From contig NC_088326.1 in assembly GCF_910592395.1 (NCBI RefSeq), forward strand, positions 10,485,001-10,545,000: 60,000 nt of DNA. The letters are read 5' to 3'. The position numbers were made by a program, and so were the translations under genes. The notes below the pieces were generated by a model. That model did no database searches. It was not told where the DNA came from and was given only the letters and a program-made list of their open reading frames with translations. The DNA is from Lineus longissimus. Lineage: Eukaryota > Nemertea > Pilidiophora > Heteronemertea > Lineidae. Of this stretch, positions 1 to 12,105 are shown piece by piece (position 1 is the stretch's first letter; each line of letters opens with the position of its first letter).

Positions 1-3000
1 TCCATGGGGTGTGTCGGATGCAAACTTTGTCACTGGGGCGTCGATCATCGTATGCTTTTCATGACCCAACCATGACTAACTATTCCCGAGGAAATGTCGT
101 CCATGAGTGAAAAGGTTCGGGTTTCTTACGGATGAAAATATCAGCGGATAGCATCAGTTGATATGTCATGGATCACAGGCAAAACATGCGAATGACGAGC
201 CGAGATCATTCTGAAGTCATTCAAGGGGCATCATTCTGACGCCTTTCTTTCAATAATGTCAACTCGATATCCACTGAAAGATGTGATAATGATATCCGTC
301 AGATATCCGCAAATTTCTAAATGTTTTTACATAAAGTATTAAAAAGGAATGATAGAAAAAAACTCGTTTGCAGTTTCCCCTTGGGAGGGACAGGGCTGTA
401 CAAGGTTGAAATGCGACGCGTCACTCCCAGAAGTCATCTCATAACATGTTTGCCTTACAGCCCCAAGCAGTGGAGAGCTCTCAAAACCATAACTTTCTTG
501 CCTCCTTAGCCCACGGATAGAGACCTCTCATGACGAATTCCCAAATGTCACAATTTTCTAAGGGAAAACATTAATTTCTCGCATTTCCATGGACAAGAAT
601 TCATTATCAAGGCTTTAAACAACTTTATGGCCGAAAAGTAAACATCAAGTGATCTTTATCGGTAAGAAAACAAAGATTTCTTTTCGCAGCTAAAAACCAT
701 TGGTTTTGTAAATGGCCGACGGATATCACTTGTATTGTTTCGCTATGGGTTCTTGTAAAACTCAAACGCCATCGCAATTGTTTCAGGGCGGGTCTATAGA
801 AAATGCGAAAGGGCACAAAGTGGCGTGCCGTATACTAATTGGAATTAATGTACTAAAGATTTGTCTTCGCCGCTGGTTGCCTGTACCCCCACGTGGCACC
901 TTAGGGGAACGCCTCAAGAACTCTCGTTCCATCCTATTCAAGTTCTGTAGGACAATACAGATTCCTCGGGCTTCCATTTTGATTTGTCATTGAGATTTTT
1001 CCAAGGTCAGATGACAAGTTTCAAATCCGGGGATACCTTCTGCTGGGGTCGGATTCAAAGAGTTTCGACCAGAGGAGGTCTGTTTTGAAAACCGTGGAGG
1101 TGACTGAGATATAATGGATTGTCAGTTTGATATAATGGGACACCTTTTGTGGAATCAGTGATTTTATTCACAAATAAAAGAATTACAACATAACGCGAAA
1201 TAACCTCAAAATCATGCTGTGTTTTAAGGGCCCTCATAACACGCTTTAAATCTATTTTAAGGCTGATGGAATTCTGTAAATGGCTTTTAATTGGAATTTT
1301 ATTTTGAGCCATAAAGTTCTTCAGAACCTTGTTGTCTCCAAGTCAGCCATAGGTTCGACATCTGCGGGTTATTAATTTACTCGTGTAGACTTACATCAAA
1401 ACCCTTTTCGTTGTCCACGAGCAGTATCAATATTTATACAAAAAATCAAGACAAATTCCGTAAATTCTAAGAAAATCTTCACTATAACTGTAAAAAATCT
1501 CTTTAACTGAAACTTTGAGAATCGTGTCTGGTGAAGTTACTAATCTAGGTGACTATCTAATCATGCAATAAAACTGAAATCAAGGTTTTATCAAGGTTTC
1601 AAAGCAATAAAGCCTAACAAGAAAGTTGTTTTCTGTCAGACAAAAGATTTCGCCGACGGACAATTTAAAAACTTTTATTGGTAAAAGTAAAATTACAGGT
1701 ATAGTTCTCACAAGTGCAATGTACCATCTTCCTCAGAGAAGCTGACTTGCTGTCTAGAATGTGGGCTAATACTTTTAATTTATAGAAAAATCTGTTAGAT
1801 TAGCAATTAAAATTTTAAACGTTATTGTCAGGGGGTTGAGTGACCGCTTTTGAAAAATCCCCAGGGCATTTTACTTTGAATTCCAACTGTATGTTCATTT
1901 GGGATGACTGGTCTATAGCCCTTGTCTTTTTTTCTGACTGTTGCTGCTGCCGAAGGTTGGAAATGACCTACATGTAATTTGTTCAAATTCAAATCTCATC
2001 TGTGATTCGAAATTTCTCACCAAACTTTATTCGGTTGGTACCACCAGCTTGCGAACACTGCGGGATCCTACCGAAAATATCCAAAGCGGGTACAAGGACT
2101 ACGTAACATCATCATAACACCCGATCAGTTAGTCCCATTCCATCTGTGACCAACACCCTCCACAGTCCATAAACCACCCAATTGGAATGACCATAGCGTC
2201 CCTGGACCCATACCCCAATCAAATTTGCTTGAAACTCGGCAAATCCAACCGACCGAAACTGCAATTCCCATTAATTCATACCTCGGAATTTAATTTCAAT
2301 TCATAAAGTTGATGAGATGATGTTTGGAACACGACGGGGCAGAATATCTGACACAGTTTGCGTAATTTTACGTCCTTAGATGCTCATTTTGGTGAGATAT
2401 TGCAACCGTTCGCGCGGTGGGTTGGAATCCTCACAGAACATCGCGTAACTTTGCCCAATTCGTACCCGAAATAACCGAAACTTGAGACCACGTGCTGAAC
2501 ATATTTTACAAACGATTTCACTTCCTTTAATCAAAATTAAAGACCACGGAATCCGTTTCTGCCCGAAGAAGTTAGCCATCCTTTGGAAGAGGATATTGTA
2601 TTCCTCTGAGATAATAACAAAGGAAATGACGTAACGGTCCCATCATGCCCTGTGGCGCGCGTGCGCTTTTCAAAATGGCTACCGCACGTGTATTGAAGAT
2701 GTCGCACGGGGAAACAGTTTCATATGCAGAAGAATCGGAACACCAAGGTGAAAAGTTGACTTCAAAATTTGAACTTTTGGTCAGATGCAAGAATCAGCAT
2801 AGTCAGGTGGGATCAAAATGCCAGAGGTGAAACTTTGAATTAGAAAAGGGTCTCAGTGAAGAAGGGATTACCTGGATTACCCCAAGTATAGCAAGTTTGA
2901 TGCCAAATTTATATTATCAAGATGTGCAGGGTCACAGAAATATTAGGCAAAGGTCATAGAAAGAGAAAGGGACCGATACTTTAAGTTAAGAAGTCCGGAT

Positions 3001-5186
3001 TAAAGGTGTTGCCCTCTGGCACTGATGGTATCTTTGTATCAAGAGATGAATCTTCCGAGATTGCCGAGGAACTGCACGGACATGCATGCATGGGAAGCAG
3101 TCAGCATGGCATATCACGACACCATCGCAGTATGATCTTTCATATTAAGCAGTTCGTCAAATACATCCTGGCAAAATGTCACTGCACAGTTCTTCGAATG
3201 AGAGGTGCATTGAGGTGTCTTGTATCTGAGTCGATGCGAGGGCAAGCAAAAGCATGCACAATCAACTGAATAACATAAATATCTTACGTTGGACCTTTTT
3301 CTGGCCGAACACAGGGTCACAAGGCCAATTAACACAATTGGCGCCAGACCGTGGTACGTAAAACGTGCATGCAGCTCGCCTTGGAGGAGGAATACTCATC
3401 AGATCCAAGTGGAGAGCGAACACTGAAGTAAAAGAGGAAATGCCGTCCCTCAATAAATTTCTGATACAGGCTTTCCTTTCTTGTCGTGGGATGATATTTA
3501 TTAACTTAATCATAAAGTTATGCTGCTACTTTAAGTTTTTCCTGATATTTGTAAAAAAAAAATACCGATAATCTTTGTACGGACATGACCCTTGTTTACG
3601 CCTCTTCGTAGCCCCACCACTTGCTAAGGATTTCAGACAGCATGTTTCGAATTTTCTCCATTCTCACGGTGTATCAGAACGTTTACCAAGCACCAATCTT
3701 ATCATTGGCAGAATAAGCCTAAACTGATTGTCACAACTATAACGGGGCTCCAGGCCTAATCAACTTAATCATGTTATGGGCCTAAAGAAAGGTGTCCATC
3801 ATTAACTTAGCATGGGAAAAGGCCCAAGCAAATAATAGTAATCTTATTCTAAACTGCTTTTACTATTGTTAAAACATTAAATCTAATTAAGAACATTATT
3901 TTGAATATTAAGACTAACAATGAAAGGTATGCTAAGTATGTTGTTGGGACTTATTTGATTGGTAGTATAAGCTTATTATTCGATGAGAACAGGTATGTGG
4001 GATAAATGACCAAGTCTAAAGGCCTAAGAAAATGATGGACATACTAAGGCCATTGTATTCAGAATTGGAGGAAATGAGTCAGATAAACATGGTCCGTAAG
4101 GCGACGAACCAGCTCGGCCAAAAACTTTCAACTAACCTCAATTGCCGAAAACATCTTGTGCAGGGTAATCGCATTTTGTGCTTAATATTCTTTTTTTGTG
4201 ATTGCTAACTATAAAAGAATTACTGGTAATCAAAATGAAAACATTTCAATTAGTTATTTGGATTTGGGACAAACGTCATCTAAATAAAATTTAGTATTGC
4301 ATTTTCTCAAGTTAGTGGCCATCTTGAAATAAACCTATATGTAAACAAAACAAGCTGTGAGCCAGTAAACCTATTATGATTTTTTTTGTTTTTATCCAAA
4401 ATGAAAACAGTGTAACGACAACTGCGTTAGATACCATGCGCCTTGCATAACATGGGTACTTTTCCTATTGACAAGCGGCACTAAATCCCATCAACTATAA
4501 TAAGGTTTTTGGATCATCGGGACTAAATCGTATTGATTAGGGGAATGTTTTTCCAATCATCTACGAATTCTAATCGGCTGTTCTCGGGACTTCAGCACGC
4601 ACGACCAGTGCCAAATCCACGCGATTGTGACCCCTATTTGCACTCAACCTCGTATTTTGAACAATAAACAGTGTTCCAAATGCTTTTTACAATGGAATTA
4701 CACAATAATAAGCTTGGTACGAGGTTTTGATGACCCTGGATGCAAAACAATGGCGGTCGTCATGTGACCAGGCTGTGGTCAACTTGTCGTCTGTTAATGC
4801 GATTTAGGGATCATGGACGGTAGATCACACATCCAGTTGAGCTTGGACCCCAAATGAGCACGGTCACAGGGGATTTGCCGCTTTATTTAGACAACCTCGG
4901 AAGATTATCATAATATCATGGGGTTCCCATAAACACACTTGGACGATTTGTGACCGCCGCCAAGGACCACTGCTGTCAGGGCTGTGATCAGCTAGGCTGA
5001 TGACCTTTGAATGCAAGGGAGCATCTCATCGTCAGTTGTGATTTTGGTTTTATTATCTCTATGCGGCGTTTTTCAAAAGTGAGCATGACCACAATTAGGC
5101 GAACACTAAGCTTTTAAATTATTTTGGTCTTGAAAATAAAAAAGTGGCATTTTGCCTCCTCCCCCTCGAGCCTGAATAAGTACGAA
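1..5186. other. No gene recognised
   Basis: About 42 percent GC by impression, with short frames of 60-93 codons on both strands that overlap one another and show no domain. There are scattered AGGCCTA words and homopolymer runs, and no convincing repeat pair. Confidence 0.5.
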
Positions 5187-5222
5187 GGTGGTGGTGGGGG
5201 GGAGGGGGTTGGGGGAGGGGGG
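5187..5222 (+). repeat. G-rich tract, G-quadruplex-like
   Basis: The tract has at least four runs of three or more G separated by one- or two-base loops, with G runs of seven, five, five and six. It satisfies the usual intramolecular quadruplex pattern on the plus strand. A C/T-rich stretch (about 5155-5170) lies just upstream. There is no gene nearby, so a promoter role cannot be argued. Confidence 0.7.
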
Positions 5223-5537
5223 TGCACTGTAAAGACTGTTAGAAAATTCCATTATAATTAAGTATGTGTTGGGACCGATTGCAAATGATAATGCCTGCAA
5301 AAACAGTTCCAATTGTTCCGTTTGTTTTTAACCAGAGCGACTGAACTATAAACAAGGTCTAAAACAGTCTTGAAACAGCATCCTCTCGTAGCAGACACTC
5401 ACACAACTATTTGCATAGAGGTAAACTTCCTTGCTAGGTGTGAGTCTTACACAGACTATGTGAGAGTATCGTTGAGGAGAGATCTAAAGGCCTACTTCCG
5501 AGGATGTGAAACAGACATACAACTTACTGAACAGTTG

Positions 5538-5716
5538 CCGGTGTAACATCTGTGGTTGTTCCCCATGTGTCAGTGTTTCCAAACAATAGGCAGCTAGAGA
5601 GACCACGACTTTTCAATAGGGGGATACACAGAAAAACTTGTCAATCTATTTTTGAGCGTTCCCAAACAATGAGGGGAAACACTCAAAAACAGAAACACTC
5701 AAAAACATTGCACCGG
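5538..5716 (+). mobile_element. CCGG-bounded MITE-like element, copy A
   Basis: A 179-bp element begins CCGGTGTAAC and ends TTGCACCGG, so its ends are inverted repeats of about nine bases if CCGG is counted. A copy in opposite orientation at 59750-59929 differs by only one base change and one single-base indel by eye, so both are recent or the family is actively amplifying. Inside lie two related blocks: GTGTTTCCAAACAATAGG near the left, and CGTTCCCAAACAATGAGG near the right followed by a repeated AAACACTCAAAAAC motif. There is no coding capacity beyond a spurious 70-codon frame, so it must be mobilised in trans. Comparison with a nested copy suggests that CCGG is the duplicated target and the element proper is 5542-5712. 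The superfamily is not recognised. Confidence 0.8.
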
Positions 5717-8700
5717 TATTGTGATCGCCGCTTGACATACCATAGCCAAAACATCGATTGCTAAAATCATCCAGAATCAGCGAAAAAAATATAAAATCCA
5801 AAACTTTATTGTAAGTTCAAAATATTCGGATAAGCATAACAAAATTCGAAGGAAAAAACTGATCCAAGAGGTATGTTAATATTCATTACGGGGCATTGTG
5901 AAGCATATTGGATTTGACTCTAAGGCCCTAACGGCCTTTTCGATCCCCCAGAAACGTCAAGGGATAACCTAATGATAATCTCCCGTATTCGCTGTTGGTC
6001 ACTTGGGAAAGTTAGTGACCGCTGGGCTACACGCTGAGAATTAAAATTGTATTAGTTCTTATTGAAATAGGATTTGGTTGATCCTCGACGAGGGACTTTT
6101 GAATTTGGAGCCTTATCTGTCACCAAGGGGACTAAAATTAAAGTTGGGACTTCGATATAGCACTATTATAGAGTAAACGGTACAAGACGGTAGACTGGGA
6201 TGTGTTTTCATGCAGCATTAGATACAGTCCTCGTACAAACGTGAATAGTTGTCATGTAATCTAAGATGGGAGAGACCCCTATCGATGACATCGTGTAACT
6301 TAATCTGATCTACTTGGCGCCCACAAACGCCGTTGTACCATCTAACCTTGACCTCTGGGAGGCTTCAGGCAAGGAAGCGTTTCTCGAGGTCACTTGGTTG
6401 CTGCAGCACTTCCGAAGAAAGACATTTCTGGACCGTAAAACTGCATTTATTACATCCAAAAGATGTATGAGAAGTCAACAGAAATACATTCATACATGTA
6501 GGTTTAGGAAATTATAAAAAATACTTCAACGAGACTTGAAAATCTCATCAAAATTTAATATGTAAGAAATTGAAAAAGTCAACAGCTTTTAGAAAAAGGA
6601 AAAAATCGGACCACCACCTGCCTACAACCACTTGATGGTCAGACATGTCCTTGAAAGATTCCAAGATATTTACTAAATCTATCGTGAAAAGACCGACAAC
6701 AAAGTTTTCTGTGTAATTTTAGACTTTGAGGCGCGTTCCCGGCCACTCGATTAGGTGAAATGATTGTCGAAGAGTGTTGGTTTGCCAATTGACATGGATA
6801 TCTTATTTATGTGTGTGGTTTGATAGCAGTACTTAAGATATCTTATGGTGAGTTGGCGAGACTGCCGGTGTGATTTGCTTGGCCCTCAGTGGTTTGATAA
6901 AGATGTAGTCCAATCAAGAATTCATAAAGACGAGTCTTTATGAAGTCTTGGTCAGATGCATGAGAGGCTTGGTGTTGATCCATACGCTAATCTAAGAACC
7001 CCAGTCTCCTCGCGCATGCCTGAACTCTTATTATTAGCAAGTTTGGGGAAATCAAAAATCCTCGTGTATGACGTCTCCGTATATGTATATGGCCGCGTCA
7101 CAAATTGCCTTACATCATACGTAAAATCGATACGGATACGGGAGAGAACTTTCGATTTGTTCAAACTGGCTATGACGTCGTTCCGTGCACTCTAATCACG
7201 GGAAGCCTCATATCATGGACGTCTTAGACGCATGTGTCGAGAGTTCAAAGTCTGCCTTGCATGATGTCTCGAATTAGGAGTCGGCGCATCTGGCCCTACC
7301 CCTTTCCAAGATTTCTAGATCCGCCACTCTCCCACGCACGAATATTTCCATAAACAGAGGTTTGACATCAGAAGATACCAGGAACAACAACACGAGGCAA
7401 ATACCTCACATTCTTTCGTTGAAAGGAAGAGCAAGTCTCGGGTCAAAGGTCAAATGACATCATCCACAAATTCGTCAACAGGAGCACGCACCTGTTTAAA
7501 ACGCCCCACGGCGCATGCGCACGCCATTACGACTTTGTTGCCTGTTTTTATTCTTTTTCTGTTATCACGAACTTGATGAAAGGTGCGGACAATGCGGTGA
7601 GATTGTGTTGTGACAGTTTCGCGTGGGTGAGGAGATTTGGCGTGAGAAAGTCAGGGAGGATTCCAAACCCCCTGACTGAGCGCAGCAGGATCAGCGGAAC
7701 GGGAACAAAAGCCGTGGACCGAAGTGTGAAAGTAGAATATTTCATTTTTGGCCTTTGACCTTGTCCTGCACCAGGGGCACCAGTGGAGTGGAAACGCCCT
7801 GAAAAGGTTTAATATCACCGAAAATAAGATTTTGTTAGTATGCGATTTACGACTTATCGTCAAGCGACTGCAGGAAATGTAGGTAAATAGAACCTCTTTG
7901 ATGTTACTTGGGCAATGGTGTAACCAGGCAAGAGTAAATCAACAGTGGTGTATTGGATACAAGCAAAGGCCTAGGCCTACATTATGTCATTCGCACTATT
8001 GTATCAACACGATAATAGACTAGTTTCGCAGCCAAGAAGTACTACAAACGTACTTGTGGAAGTACGAACAAATGTGCTTTAATATTGACGCCATTTTGAA
8101 AAAATCACCGATTCCTCGAACACCTAAGCATAGATGATTTGTGAGTACCGTTTAAATGAATAGCCATATGACTTAATGACACGCCAGACCTGTGCTGTCC
8201 GTACTTATTCTTCCGTAGGTGTTGCGAAACCAGCCTAGTTTTCAGTTCAGTGACGAAAATCCTTCGAATCGACTTAGTGAGACGGGCAGGTTAGAGCGAC
8301 GCTTAGATTGTTCCCCCATCATTTACTAAATCCCATTGGAGTGTTGTCCCAAGGTTAACCAGGGTGTTAACCCGAACCCCCGATGCGACAGAGCAATCAG
8401 TTCAAAGGTAAAACGCCACGTAAATTTGCCCCGACCCCATCACAAGAATGACCAAATTTTGTGTGTAATGCACACTCGCACTGAACAAATATGTACAGTG
8501 GGTTTTATAGTCTTGCTGTGAAGTGTAAATTAATGGATAGGACACTTTGTGGACACCTGATCTCTACTGCTGAGGCAGAGCCTGTTTGTCACAGGATCCT
8601 GCATCAAGGTGATACGGACTAAAAGAACAGATGTATTTTTCTAAAAAGGCGCTTAATCCGGCTCAAATTTCTAAAAAAAACATGCAGCAAAACACTAATT

Positions 8701-10814
8701 AACGGTTTTAGTTTACGATTTTTCGGAAGCCTTTAATTTGCGACGATTAATTCAATTTCTTTGCTTTATATTTCGCTGGTTTATTAGTCAATAAGAATCG
8801 AGAAAGGATGTGTTCAGTGATGTTTAAAACACTAATTAGGCGTTCACAGCTAAACCGATCAAGTCTCATAAAATGGGGAAATATAAAAACGTGGAAAGTG
8901 GCGCATTATTACGTTAAGAATGTCAACTTTCAATTTTCACACGCTGTGGTGTTTGAAGTGCACATTCTTCTTTGTTCTTGCTATACTTTGAAGTGGGAGC
9001 ATAACCAAAGTCGGCTGCCATTTTGTTTGATGTGGTTTCTACTTTGAAAAAGGTAAACAAAGCCTACGATCTAGCGGCGCAGACGACGCGCGTACCACGT
9101 GTCTCAGTCGCTTACCCCACTAATTAAATCTTTCAATTTAATTGCTAAGTTCATTGATAACAATTAAGAACCTGTGATTAAAGGCCGAATTAAAGTGCCG
9201 ACTTGCGCAATACTTGTGTACGATCTATTCAATTAAACAAAGGATGACTTTTGGCATATGATTGTTAATAACGTAGGCGGCATATCGGAAGCGATCCGAC
9301 GTGTCCGGAATCTTGAAAAAATCATCAAAGCAGGTTTTAATCTGATAAGTTTCGAAAAGAACTCTCAATCTTGCAACGGAAATTTAAGTTGAATAAAAAA
9401 TCTCACAAATATCAAACCGAGGATTTCTTCAACATCAACGAGGATCAGTTCAATGCCTACGTTTAGATTGAACAACCAAGGCATGGCACATTCTATATTT
9501 TACCTTGATTGAGCATTGGATGAACCATGGCAATGCATGATGCTAAAGTCTTGGATACTTTTTTCACGAAGGTCTACTATTGGCCCGAATGCTCTGAAAT
9601 TTGGAGGACAGATCAGTCATTGGGCCATGCCGTGGTATGGTTGACTCCAACACACATACGCTGGATATGGCGCTTACAGCATTTTGCCATTCTATCATTG
9701 ATGGGAAGGCCGCTGCCTGTCATTGGGTCCAGTTCTATTATCTGCCCTATTTTCAATCATTATTTCCTCATCTACGGTCCTGAGGTATGTCAGAAGCTAC
9801 AGCACCGTAGAACTCGTGTCTCTTTAACAATCTTCGTAAAATTACTACAGGATTCCTTGTTAGTCTACAAAGGATTGTTTTGTAATAACAGCGGGTCGTG
9901 GATCATACACTTTTTAACATTCTTGTTTTCACAACAAATGCAAGATATTCCGATGCCGCCTATTTGCAGTGCAATTTTCTAGAAAGGAAAGCCTTCTTGA
10001 GACCACTTATCTCCATTCTATCAAAAATTCCTTCACGTTTTACCTTTAAAATTGCTTATTTGCTGTGCCCTCCACCAGCTAGTTCGGTCGGAGACAGACC
10101 AGGGGGCCATTTGCTAAGCGCCCCGTCAAAAGGGGTAAGAATCCCTAACAAATTAGGCATGAATAACAAAGAATAACGTTAACACAGCCTGGCAAAAATT
10201 TCGACACCTCCCCAACTCTGATTAGCTGAAGTGATCGCCATTGTCTGCTCATCATGGCCAATATGGCCGAAAGAATTCATCGTTCCGGCCTTCCCATGAC
10301 CATCCCGGGTCTCATTTTATAACCGCCCGGCATTGTCTAAAATCTATTCAAATTTCTACGCGTTGAGTTTATGACGAAATAAAAACGACAATTTGGATTA
10401 AAAGCATAAATAACGCCTAAACCTAAATCATGTAAGATGTAGCAAATTTGACAAGCTGTTCACCGAGTGTGAATTCTGAATCCACAATAAAAATATAAAC
10501 GAAATAATTGGCGTTCACTATATTTTCTCTGGGAACGACCACTTTGATTTCTCAGGTCAATAATGGAGTCCTTAACCATCTCGCTGGTACGATTCCATTG
10601 GGAATCCAGATGTTATTAATACGATTCTGTCACGAGATTTTGACGAGATATATGTACATGTACAGTAAGCGTTTCTGTGAGCATCCATTCTGAACTCCGT
10701 TCAAATTCACCACTGTGTATCAACTTTGGTGTAACAGTAACCAGTGTCCTCCTGGGAAAGTGTCCTGCGTAATTGTTCGATGACGAGTAATGGCTTACCC
10801 ATGCAGAGGTAGAA
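5717..10814. other. No gene recognised
   Basis: The best frame is 151 codons at 9527-9982. It overlaps two other plus-strand frames, has unremarkable amino-acid order and shows no motif or splice context. A weak inverted pair sharing GTTTCGCA at about 8023 and 8222 is too short to call an element. Confidence 0.45.
7511..7520. promoter_or_regulatory. NRF1-type palindrome GCGCATGCGC
   Basis: A perfect ten-base palindrome matching the core of the NRF1 binding consensus lies in a locally CpG-rich patch. No associated gene start was found, so this is only a sequence match. Confidence 0.25.
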
Positions 10815-10966
10815 CATGTCCGCCGAGAAAAGAATCCGGGCCTATTGCATTCTGATGGATCATGGTGATCTGATCTATAGAGGCTATCACCGTCAACAGC
10901 TCAGAGATTAAACTGCATGATAGAAACCTTTGTTCCCCGTATATTATATCCTAGGACATTTCAAAC
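10815..10966 (-). repeat. Dispersed repeat R3, copy 1
   Basis: Read on the minus strand, this matches 20971-21140 in the same order of blocks: GTTTGAAATGTCCTAGGA, GGGGAACAAAGG, a weaker middle, GCCTCTATAG, and TCAGAATGCAATAGG. Blocks are nearly identical while the linkers have indels, giving perhaps 65-70 percent overall. No terminal inverted repeats or coding sequence are evident, so the class is unknown. Confidence 0.65.
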
Positions 10967-11892
10967 CTTAACACCGGCCATCACCTTATATTTATTAGTA
11001 GCTTGCAACAGATCAATTTTTCTGCAGAGCCTTTCCTGAGTACATGACCGCCTTTCAAAAATGTCATTTTACGACAACTTATCAGAAGAAAAAAAAAGAC
11101 AGTGAAGCGGTCTAGTTTCCATGTGAGCTTGAGGCCAACATTCTGAATGCAGAATTTATTTCATTTAACAAGAATTCAATGTGAAATCGAGGCGAGAGCT
11201 GAATTCCAAAGATTTAATAAGATGAAAACCTAAAAAACACAGAAGTCATATTTCTATTATTCCTTCTCTTTTGAACGTTCTATTTTTGATTGCTTTTCCA
11301 ACCAGAGAATGGAGGTTCCGGGAAGGCTGATCCACAATGGGTTACAGAGAAGCCTTTCCCACGAGGACAAAAGTCGAGTGATACCGGCCGCGGCAGAATA
11401 TGACCACAAAGTTTATCGCGCGATCTTTGATACTTTATCTCATATTTTATCGCTACATCTCGGTGTTGCGTTATCTGCCGAGATATGTCATGCGCCGTTA
11501 ACATCATGGCTGTCTGGCATTTGTCTGGAGCGAAAGTGTTAAGTACGTTCCGAAAAATATATTTAATATAGAGTGTAAACCTATTGTCAAGACTATAGCA
11601 CCCCTGGCGTACACAAATGTAAAAGGGACGCATCTCTTTTCATAATGCGTTGATCAAATGAGCAAAGATGATAAACTGCACATCTCCGCGGATGGCCTTT
11701 ATAAGTCCAAGAGCTTTCAGAACTGACGAATAATAAACAAAATATATACCCTCACGCGTTGTCTGCGATTGGTCATTGTTACTCTATCATTTGACAAAGG
11801 GTTTGGGCAAAACTTATCAATGACTTTACTGCAATATTTTTTTTTTCCACATGGTCTTCCGTCAGTTTTCCCGTTTTGTTTTCATCCCTTTT

Positions 11893-12075
11893 TGTTACAA
11901 AATGAAAGGAGAATTGGTTCTGTCCAGTTGTAAGGTTAACTGGGTCAAAAACATTTATCTGTTTTGAAATATCCGATGCCAGCGGGGCCACCAGATTCTC
12001 ATAATTGTTTACATTATGAAAGGAAGTATTTTTTGTTCAGTTGTAAAACGGACCGGTCAAAATATATGCGGGTCA
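11893..12075 (+). repeat. Diverged tandem duplication, period about 115 bp
   Basis: The block around 11893 (TGTTACAAAATGAAAGGA, then CCAGTTGTAAGG and GGTCAAAAACAT) recurs from 12006 (TTTACATTATGAAAGGA, then TCAGTTGTAAAACGG and CGGTCAAAATAT). The order and spacing are kept. Confidence 0.5.
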
Positions 12076-12105
12076 CCACGCTGACCACTACACCTCGGGT
12101 ACGGG
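12055..12105 (-). pseudogene. Degraded tRNA-like sequence (possible SINE head)
   Basis: On the minus strand the sequence GGTGTAGTGGTCAGCGTGG resembles box A and the D arm of Asp/Glu-type tRNAs. It is followed at a suitable distance by GACCGGTCCG, which could be a decayed T arm. No cloverleaf closes. It overlaps the end of a tandem duplication, so chance resemblance is quite possible. Confidence 0.22.

Noticed and set aside
5660-5712. Repeated AAACACTCAAAAAC words that might suggest a CRISPR-like array
   Set aside because: There are only two adjacent units inside a transposon, without spacers, in a eukaryotic context.
8019-8240. Inverted GTTTCGCA words suggesting a 220-bp MITE
   Set aside because: Only about eight exact terminal bases match, with no target duplication and no second copy.
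9527-9982. 151-codon plus-strand frame
   Set aside because: Three overlapping frames occur here, and composition and order look random with no family resemblance.
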